This document shows, piece after piece, positions 1 through 5,484 of a DNA stretch of 7,472 nt. The stretch lies in contig DDBN01000037.1 in the NCBI GenBank assembly GCA_002333145.1, forward strand, positions 2,051-9,522, in the 5' to 3' direction. Both the position numbers and the translations under genes were made by a program. Source of the stretch: Moraxellaceae bacterium UBA2031 (GTDB lineage: Bacteria > Pseudomonadota > Gammaproteobacteria > Pseudomonadales > Moraxellaceae). The notes below the pieces were generated by a model. The model did no database searches, had not been told where the DNA came from, and was given only the letters and a program-made list of their open reading frames with translations. Within the stretch, counting starts at the first letter, position 1; every line of letters starts with the position of its first letter.

Positions 1-2073
1 CGTATCTACATGCGTGCGCGCCATACGATTGAGACTGATCCTAAGACGGGTCGTCACACCATCATATTTACGGAAATTCCTTATCAGCTAAATAAAGCAC
101 GAGTGATCGAGAAGATTGCCGAGCTGGTAAAAGAGAAAAAACTGGAAGGTATCTCTGAGTTACGTGATGAGTCCGACAAGGACGGCATGCGTATCGTTAT
201 CGAGCTAAAGCGTGGGGAAGTTGCTGAAGTCGTCGTGAATAACCTGTTTGCACAAACGCAACTACAAAGCGTGTTTGGCATCAACATGGTGGCATTGCTC
301 GATGGGCAGCCTAAGTTGCTCAATCTTAAAGATATGATTGAAGCGTTTGTTCGCCATCGTCGAGAAGTAGTTACACGCCGCACGGTGTATGAGCTGCGTA
401 AGGCGCGCGAACGTGGTCATACCTTGGAAGGTTTAGCTGTTGCGCTGGCTAATATTGATCCGGTCATTGAGCTTATCAAGACGTCGCCAAGCCCCTCCGA
501 AGCCAAAGATCGCTTGATGCTTCGGAGCTGGGAGCCAGGCTCTGTAACTGCCATGCTAGAGCGCGCAGGCGACAGAAACGCATGTCGTCCAGACGGTCTG
601 CCACAGCAGTTCGGGTTTATCCAAGGCCAGTATCACCTTTCATCTGAACAGGCTCAGGCCATCCTTGATTTGCGCCTGAATCGACTGACCGGTCTTGAGC
701 AAGACAAGCTGGTTGCTGAGTACCAAGAGCTTCTGGAGCGGATCAAAGAGCTGGCGTTGATTCTTGCGGACCCAGAGCGTCTGCTGCGCGTCATTCGTGA
801 AGAACTAACGGCTATTCGTGATCAGTATGGTGACAAGCGCCGCACTGAAATCATTGGCTCCAAGCTGGATCTCACGCTGGAAGATTTGATTACCGAAGAG
901 CAGGTTGTACTCACGATTTCCCACACGGGGTACGCCAAGACTCAACCGTTGGCAGATTATCGTGCGCAGCGTCGTGGTGGTCGTGGCAAGTCTGCAACGG
1001 CCATGAAAGATGACGATTACATCAAGCACCTGCTGGTTGCCAGTACGCATGACACCGTGCTTTGTTTCACGAGTGCGGGCAAGGTGTATTGGCTTAAAGC
1101 ATACGAGTTACCATCAGGTGGCCGTGGCTCAAAGGGCAAGCCGATTGTGAATGTTCTTCCATTGGCAACGGGCGAATGCATTACCGCGTTGCTACCCGTC
1201 GATATTTCAGGACTTGCCAATCAGCCAGAAGAACACGACGACGAGCTTGATGATGTCGTTATGGATGCTCTACCAGAAGCGGATGAACCCGATCTTGCTG
1301 AGCTCATCGACGGCGACGATACCGATGATGGCCAGGACGAACCTACGGGTGCCTATATTTTCATGGCTACTGCATCGGGCACTGTTAAGAAGACGCCTCT
1401 TGTTCAGTTCAGCCGTCCGCGCAGCAATGGTTTGATTGCCCTGCGTCTGGACGAAGGCGATACGTTGATTGCGGCCGCCGTTACTAATGGCGCTTGCGAC
1501 ATCATGCTGTTCTCTGATGGTGGCAAGGTAATTCGCTTCAAGGAAAAACATGTGCGCACCATGGGCCGTACGGCTCGCGGCGTTCGCGGCATGCGTTTGC
1601 TTGATGGGCAACACTTGATTTCCATGATCATTCCGGAAGAGGGTGCAAAAATCCTGACAGCCTCGCAAAAGGGATATGGCAAGCGTACCGAATTGGACGG
1701 ATTCCCTCGCCGTGGCCGTGGTGGTCAAGGTGTGATCGCCATCCAAACGAGTGAGCGTAATGGTGCACTGGTAGGCGCGGTGCAAGTGGCTGACGATGAT
1801 GAACTGATGCTGATTTCTGATCAGGGCACGCTGGTTCGTACTCGTGCGGGTGAGGTCTCCATATCCTCTCGCAACACTCAGGGAGTCACCCTAATCAAGC
1901 TGGCTGACGACGAACATCTGGTAGGTATTGTGCGGTTACAAGATGTAGGTGGTGATGACTTCGAGGGGGTTGATATCGAAGATGCAGCCATCGAAAACAT
2001 AGCTACTCTTGAAGAAGAAAAAACAGATGAAGCAGGTGAGGGCGATATTGATGCCCAGCCAGAATCTGAATGA
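1..2073 (+). CDS. gyrA: DNA gyrase subunit A, C-terminal 690 residues (5' end outside window)
   Basis: GyrA is the DNA-cleaving and DNA-wrapping subunit of gyrase, which works with GyrB to introduce negative supercoils using ATP. The frame is open from base 1 (RIYMRAR, matching VYIRAR near residue 265 of E. coli GyrA), so the ATG at base 10 is not the start. The active-site tyrosine and the quinolone-resistance region lie upstream, outside the window. Seen here are the rest of the breakage-reunion core (EIPYQLNKARVIEKIAELV, FGINMVAL, AFVRHRREVVTRRT), the coiled-coil/tower end with QAQAILDLRL and TGLEQDKL, and then the C-terminal beta-pinwheel. The pinwheel begins with the GyrA box QRRGGRG (bases 967-987), the signature that separates gyrase from topoisomerase IV. 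A roughly 44-residue acidic insertion (bases 1201-1350) interrupts the pinwheel, and the protein ends in an acidic tail. The TGA stop is followed 29 bases later by serC. The identification is secure. Confidence 0.98.
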   Translation, partial: RIYMRARHTIETDPKTGRHTIIFTEIPYQLNKARVIEKIAELVKEKKLEGISELRDESDKDGMRIVIELKRGEVAEVVVNNLFAQTQLQSVFGINMVALLDGQPKLLNLKDMIEAFVRHRREVVTRRTVYELRKARERGHTLEGLAVALANIDPVIELIKTSPSPSEAKDRLMLRSWEPGSVTAMLERAGDRNACRPDGLPQQFGFIQGQYHLSSEQAQAILDLRLNRLTGLEQDKLVAEYQELLERIKELALILADPERLLRVIREELTAIRDQYGDKRRTEIIGSKLDLTLEDLITEEQVVLTISHTGYAKTQPLADYRAQRRGGRGKSATAMKDDDYIKHLLVASTHDTVLCFTSAGKVYWLKAYELPSGGRGSKGKPIVNVLPLATGECITALLPVDISGLANQPEEHDDELDDVVMDALPEADEPDLAELIDGDDTDDGQDEPTGAYIFMATASGTVKKTPLVQFSRPRSNGLIALRLDEGDTLIAAAVTNGACDIMLFSDGGKVIRFKEKHVRTMGRTARGVRGMRLLDGQHLISMIIPEEGAKILTASQKGYGKRTELDGFPRRGRGGQGVIAIQTSERNGALVGAVQVADDDELMLISDQGTLVRTRAGEVSISSRNTQGVTLIKLADDEHLVGIVRLQDVGGDDFEGVDIEDAAIENIATLEEEKTDEAGEGDIDAQPESE
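1201..1350 (+). other. Acidic insertion inside the GyrA C-terminal beta-pinwheel
   Basis: Fifty codons separate the conserved blade segments ITALLPV and YIFMATASGTVKKT. The equivalent E. coli linker is about six residues, so the insertion is about 44 residues. Of the 50 residues, 21 are Asp or Glu and none is Lys or Arg. It is probably disordered. Pseudomonas GyrA is known to be longer than E. coli GyrA, with an acidic insertion in this region. A role in tuning DNA wrapping is inference. Confidence 0.8.
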
Positions 2074-2088
2074 TTGATACCGACTCAG

Positions 2089-2093
2089 AAGGA
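2089..2093 (+). promoter_or_regulatory. Ribosome binding site of serC
   Basis: AAGGA lies 9 bases before the ATG at 2103. It decides the serC start. The other in-frame ATG at 2070 overlaps the gyrA stop as ATGA, would add 11 residues that do not resemble SerC, and lies in the acidic-tail coding region of gyrA without a clear Shine-Dalgarno sequence. Confidence 0.75.
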
Positions 2094-2102
2094 AGCATTG
2101 AA

Positions 2103-3185
2103 ATGACACGTGCCTACAATTTTTGTGCTGGTCCAGCCGCATTGCCGCAGGCTGTTCTGAGTGAAGCTCAGAAAGATCTTCTGAACTGGAAAGGCAAGGG
2201 CATGTCCATAATGGAGATGAGCCACCGCTCCAGTGATTATGTTGCAATCGCGGAGGAGGCAGAAAAAGACCTTCGCGAGCTCCTCAATATTCCATCCAAC
2301 TACAAGGTACTGTTCCTGCAAGGTGGTGCATCCTTGCAGTTCGCCCAGATCCCCATGAATCTGTTGCGCGGGCACAGCACAGCGGATTATGTAAATACCG
2401 GCATGTGGTCGGGCAAGGCAATTGCCGAAGCAAAAAAATACTGTGACGTAAATGTGGTCGCCAGTGACGAGCACAACAAGTTTCGTGGCGTGCCCGCATT
2501 CGATACTTGGGCACTGAACTCAAAGGCGGCCTATTTGCATTACACGCCGAATGAAACCATTCACGGCGTGCAGTTCAATTACGTGCCAGAAGTAGATGTG
2601 CCACTGGTGGCAGATTTCTCATCCTGCATTCTTTCAGAGCCACTGGATGTATCGAAGTTCGGCCTGATTTATGCCGGCGCACAGAAAAATATCGGCCCCG
2701 CAGGCATTGTGGTGGTAATCGTTCGCGAAGACCTGCTCGGAGAAGTCTTGCCGGGTACGCCAACTATGCTGGATTACAAGGTCGCTGCTGATAATGGCTC
2801 GATGTACAACACGCCACCAACATTCAGCTGGTATCTGGCTGGCTTGGTTTTTAAGTGGCTGAAGCATCAGGGCGGGCTCAAGGCAATTGCTGAAGTGAAT
2901 AATCGTAAAGCGGCTAAGCTTTATGACGCTATCGATAACAGCGGCGGGTTTTACTCCAACCCAGTGATTCGTTCTTACCGTTCTATCATGAATGTTCCGT
3001 TTGTGCTGGCAGATGCTTCGCTTGAAAAGACATTCCTGAAAGATGCGGATGATCGTGGTCTGCTTAATTTGGCAGGGCATCGCGCCGTTGGTGGTATGCG
3101 TGCAAGTCTGTACAACGCTGTTCCGGAAGAAGGCGTGGATGCACTCATCGACTTCATGAAAGAATTCCAACAGCGTTTGGGATGA
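2103..3185 (+). CDS. serC: Phosphoserine aminotransferase
   Basis: SerC is a cytosolic PLP enzyme that transaminates 3-phosphohydroxypyruvate with glutamate to give 3-phosphoserine, the second step of serine synthesis. It also acts on 3-hydroxy-4-phosphohydroxythreonine precursors in pyridoxal phosphate synthesis. The chosen start gives 360 residues, the usual family length, and the typical N-terminus MTRAYNFCAGPAALP. Visible motifs are MEMSHRS (residues 37-43, substrate binding), LQGGASLQF (72-80, cofactor phosphate), W102, AGAQKNIGPAG with the PLP lysine K195, YNTPPT (235-240) and GGMRASLYNA with R333 for substrate phosphate binding. The gene starts 29 bases after gyrA and precedes pheA, the Pseudomonas-type order. 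Nothing is truncated or missing. Confidence 0.97.
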   Translation: MTRAYNFCAGPAALPQAVLSEAQKDLLNWKGKGMSIMEMSHRSSDYVAIAEEAEKDLRELLNIPSNYKVLFLQGGASLQFAQIPMNLLRGHSTADYVNTGMWSGKAIAEAKKYCDVNVVASDEHNKFRGVPAFDTWALNSKAAYLHYTPNETIHGVQFNYVPEVDVPLVADFSSCILSEPLDVSKFGLIYAGAQKNIGPAGIVVVIVREDLLGEVLPGTPTMLDYKVAADNGSMYNTPPTFSWYLAGLVFKWLKHQGGLKAIAEVNNRKAAKLYDAIDNSGGFYSNPVIRSYRSIMNVPFVLADASLEKTFLKDADDRGLLNLAGHRAVGGMRASLYNAVPEEGVDALIDFMKEFQQRLG

Positions 3186-3194
3186 GGTTGAATT

Positions 3195-3221
3195 GGGTGC
3201 TGCTCATGTCGGGCAACACCC
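3195..3221 (+). other. Imperfect hairpin in the serC-pheA gap
   Basis: GGGTGCTGC (3195-3203) can pair with GCAACACCC (3213-3221) with a single C-A mismatch, leaving a 9-base loop. No run of T follows, so it is not a standard rho-independent terminator. It lies between the serC stop and the pheA ribosome binding site, in the longest gap of the window. It could be an mRNA processing or stability element, or chance. The pairing was found by eye, not by folding. Confidence 0.35.
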
Positions 3222-3236
3222 GTCCCGTTCAATTCC

Positions 3237-3240
3237 AGGA
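3237..3240 (+). promoter_or_regulatory. Ribosome binding site of pheA
   Basis: AGGA lies 9 bases before the ATG at 3250. It supports this start over an in-frame TTG at 3193, which would add 19 residues with no family resemblance. Confidence 0.6.
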
Positions 3241-3249
3241 TTTAGGCAA

Positions 3250-4344
3250 ATGAGCGAAAAACTGACGCTTGAAGATATTCGTCAGAAGATTGATGGGTTG
3301 GATACACAAATCCAGTCACTGATTTCTGAACGTGCCCGCTGCGCGCAGCAGGTCGCTGAAGTCAAAAAGGCAAATGACTCAACAGACACACTGTTCTATC
3401 GCCCAGAGCGAGAGGCGCAAGTGTTGCAGAAGGTCATGGCCCGTAACGAAGGGCCTTTGCATCCAGAAGAAATGGCGCGCCTGTTTCGGGAAATCATGTC
3501 TGCCTGTCTGGCACTTGAGCATCCGATGCGCATCGCCTTTCTTGGTCCGGATGGGACGTTCACCCAGACTGCCGCCCTGAAGCATTTTGGCCACTCGGTG
3601 CAAACGGTTCCCATCACGTCGATTGATGAAGTATTCCGTGAGGTTGAAGCGGGTGCAGTCAATTATGGTGTTGTGCCTGTCGAGAACAGCACAGAAGGAG
3701 TCGTGACGCATACCGCTGACTCCTTTATGGCGTCGACAGTAAAAATTATTGGCGAAGTCCAGTTGCGGATTCATCATCATCTGCTGGTATCCGACAATAC
3801 TCGCCCAGAGTCTATTTCCCGCATCTACTCTCACCAGCAGACACTGGCTCAGTGCCGCAAGTGGCTGGATGCACACTATCCAAAAGCAGAGCGCGTGGCG
3901 GTGTCCAGCAATGCTGAGGCCGCACGTTGCATTAAAGGTGAATGGCATTCTGCAGCCATTGCTGGCGAGACTGCTGCCGAGTTGTATGGCCTTAAAAAGC
4001 TGAATGAATGCATCGAGGATAATCCAAAAAATTCGACACGCTTTCTAATTATTGGTAGCGAGTCGGTGCCACGATCGGGTGATGACAAGACATCCATCAT
4101 CGCCTCCATGCAAAGGAATCAGTCGGGCGCGCTCTACGATATTCTTGAGCCATTCAAGCGTCGTAGTATAAATCTGACCCGTATTGAAAGCCGTCCTTCG
4201 CAAACGGATGCGTGGTCCTATGTGTTTTTTATTGATTTTGAAGGGCATATTGATGATGCCCCGATCAAGGATGCATTAGCAGAACTTGAATCACGAGTAA
4301 GGGATCTTAAGTTGTTAGGGTCTTACCCCAAAGCGGTTCTCTGA
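3250..4344 (+). CDS. pheA: Bifunctional chorismate mutase / prephenate dehydratase (P-protein)
   Basis: PheA converts chorismate to prephenate and then to phenylpyruvate, the committed route to phenylalanine, in the cytosol. From the ATG it has 364 residues, normal for the Pseudomonas-type P-protein. Domain order: an AroQ-type chorismate mutase (about 1-90) with R11, R28, K39 and the R54-E55 pair in positions expected for the active site; a prephenate dehydratase (about 94-270) with GPDGTFTQTAA (99-109), VPVENSTEGVV (142-152), SHQQTLAQC (194-202) and the STRF motif with catalytic T263; and an ACT domain (about 280-360) with GAL (293-295) and ESRP (313-316), the phenylalanine-binding motifs. 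Feedback inhibition by phenylalanine is therefore expected. The next gene, hisC, can transaminate its product. No leader peptide or attenuator for phenylalanine control is evident upstream. Confidence 0.97.
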   Translation: MSEKLTLEDIRQKIDGLDTQIQSLISERARCAQQVAEVKKANDSTDTLFYRPEREAQVLQKVMARNEGPLHPEEMARLFREIMSACLALEHPMRIAFLGPDGTFTQTAALKHFGHSVQTVPITSIDEVFREVEAGAVNYGVVPVENSTEGVVTHTADSFMASTVKIIGEVQLRIHHHLLVSDNTRPESISRIYSHQQTLAQCRKWLDAHYPKAERVAVSSNAEAARCIKGEWHSAAIAGETAAELYGLKKLNECIEDNPKNSTRFLIIGSESVPRSGDDKTSIIASMQRNQSGALYDILEPFKRRSINLTRIESRPSQTDAWSYVFFIDFEGHIDDAPIKDALAELESRVRDLKLLGSYPKAVL

Positions 4345-4374
4345 TTTCTGAAACTAAGCATGTAATGCGAGTGT

Positions 4375-4378
4375 GGAG
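4375..4378 (+). promoter_or_regulatory. Ribosome binding site of hisC
   Basis: GGAG lies 6 bases before the ATG at 4385. It sits inside what would be the first codons of a longer reading from the GTG at 4373, so it argues for the ATG as the real start. Confidence 0.75.
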
Positions 4379-4384
4379 CCCTTC

Positions 4385-5482
4385 ATGGCCTGTGATTTTA
4401 TTGCCCTTGCGACACCCGGTGTACAGAAGATATCACCGTATCAGCCCGGCAAGCCGACCGAAGAGCTGGAGCGAGAACTCGGCATTCACGACATTATTAA
4501 GCTCGCCAGCAACGAAAATCCGCTTGGATGCTCCCCGCGAGTGCTGCGAGCCATTGATAGTGGTTTGATAGAGCTTTCCCTGTATCCCGATGGCAATGGT
4601 TTTGTGTTGAAGCAAGCCTTGGCGAACTTTTATCAGCGACCCTTAGCTGAAATTACACTGGGTAATGGCTCAAACGATATTCTTGAGTTAATTGGCCGTG
4701 CTTTTCTAAAGCCGGGTGACGAGGCTATTTATGCCCAGCATTCGTTTGCGGTGTATCCTCTCGTTGTACAAGCAGTAGGCGCTACGGGCATTACGGTGCC
4801 AGCAGTAAACTGGGGCCATGATCTGGTGGCGATGGCAAAAGCTATTACTGCGAAAACGCGAGTCATTTTTATTGCCAATCCCAACAATCCTACTGGTACG
4901 TGGGTGGAAAAAGACGCGCTGGATGCATTCTTTAAAGTTGTTCCTGAGAATGTACTAGTGGTGCTCGATGAAGCCTACGGTGAATATGTCGATACTTCGG
5001 ATTTTCCAGACGGCATTGACTACCTGGACCGTTATCCAAATGTCATTGTTAGTCGTACTTTTTCCAAGGCTTATGGTCTTGCCGGTCTTCGTGTCGGCTA
5101 CGCCTTTGCGCATCCGGATATCACCAATGTGCTAAACCGTGTACGCCAGCCTTTTAATGTGAACTCTTTAGCCTTGCGCGCAGCAGTGGCTGCATTGGCA
5201 GATCAAGACTTTGTGTCGCGGTCGCGAACGCTTAATTCAATTGGAATGAAGCAGATTACCGAAGGTGTTCAGGTGATGGGGCTGTCTGTCATTCCCTCTC
5301 GCGGTAACTTTTTATGCGTTCACCTTAAGCAAGCGGGGCTGCCTGTTTATGATGCCTTGCTGCGACAGGGCGTCATCGTTCGCCCCGTTACCAATTACGG
5401 CATGCCAGATTATCTGCGTGTGACGATTGGTACGCATGGCCAGAATGAACGCTTTCTGAGCGCCCTCAAGGCAGTACTTTAA
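4385..5482 (+). CDS. hisC: Histidinol-phosphate / aromatic aminotransferase (HisC2 type)
   Basis: This is a class I/II fold-type I PLP aminotransferase. HisC converts imidazole-acetol phosphate to histidinol phosphate using glutamate. Copies located between pheA and tyrA are known to have broad activity on phenylpyruvate and hydroxyphenylpyruvate, so a role in finishing phenylalanine and tyrosine is likely here. From the ATG the protein has 365 residues, the usual length. Motifs: KLASNENPLG (39-48), YPDGNG (67-72), GNGSNDI (93-99), NPNNPTG (165-171), LDEAYGEY (194-201, D195 contacting the PLP ring), SRTFSKAYGLAGLRVGYA (223-240, with PLP lysine K228 and R236) and YLRVTIGT (343-350, R345 for substrate). 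The tyrA-aroA start follows after 2 bases, which suggests translational coupling. Whether the organism has a second hisC in a his operon cannot be seen, so substrate preference is inferred. Confidence 0.95.
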   Translation: MACDFIALATPGVQKISPYQPGKPTEELERELGIHDIIKLASNENPLGCSPRVLRAIDSGLIELSLYPDGNGFVLKQALANFYQRPLAEITLGNGSNDILELIGRAFLKPGDEAIYAQHSFAVYPLVVQAVGATGITVPAVNWGHDLVAMAKAITAKTRVIFIANPNNPTGTWVEKDALDAFFKVVPENVLVVLDEAYGEYVDTSDFPDGIDYLDRYPNVIVSRTFSKAYGLAGLRVGYAFAHPDITNVLNRVRQPFNVNSLALRAAVAALADQDFVSRSRTLNSIGMKQITEGVQVMGLSVIPSRGNFLCVHLKQAGLPVYDALLRQGVIVRPVTNYGMPDYLRVTIGTHGQNERFLSALKAVL

Positions 5483-5484
5483 TC

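Noticed and set aside
1270..1785. 171-codon open frame on the minus strand inside gyrA
   Set aside because: It lies wholly opposite strongly conserved gyrase coding sequence, shows no recognisable protein motif, and fits a shadow of GyrA codon use.
2018..2023. Run of six A near the gyrA 3' end as a programmed frameshift site
   Set aside because: The zero-frame codons are GAA AAA ACA, which do not form a proper X XXY YYZ slip heptamer in register, and no stimulating structure is evident nearby.
2070..2102. In-frame ATG at 2070 overlapping the gyrA stop (ATGA) as the serC start
   Set aside because: It would add 11 residues unlike any SerC N-terminus. The ATG at 2103 has a good Shine-Dalgarno sequence and gives the family-typical start.
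2634..3170. 178-codon open frame on the minus strand inside serC
   Set aside because: It is opposite conserved SerC catalytic sequence, with no family motif; a shadow frame.
3193..3249. In-frame TTG at 3193 as the pheA start
   Set aside because: It would add 19 residues unrelated to chorismate mutase; the ATG at 3250 puts R11, R28 and K39 at the expected positions and has AGGA upstream.
3379..3948. 189-codon open frame on the minus strand inside pheA
   Set aside because: It is opposite conserved mutase and dehydratase sequence and has no recognisable motif; a shadow frame.
4358..4368. GCAT-GTA-ATGC inverted repeat with an ATGTAA start-stop in the pheA-hisC gap
   Set aside because: The stem is only 4 pairs with a 3-base loop, and the start-stop has no ribosome binding site; it is expected by chance.
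4373..4384. In-frame GTG at 4373 as the hisC start
   Set aside because: No Shine-Dalgarno sequence precedes it, and the best one (GGAG at 4375) lies inside its first codons and serves the ATG at 4385.
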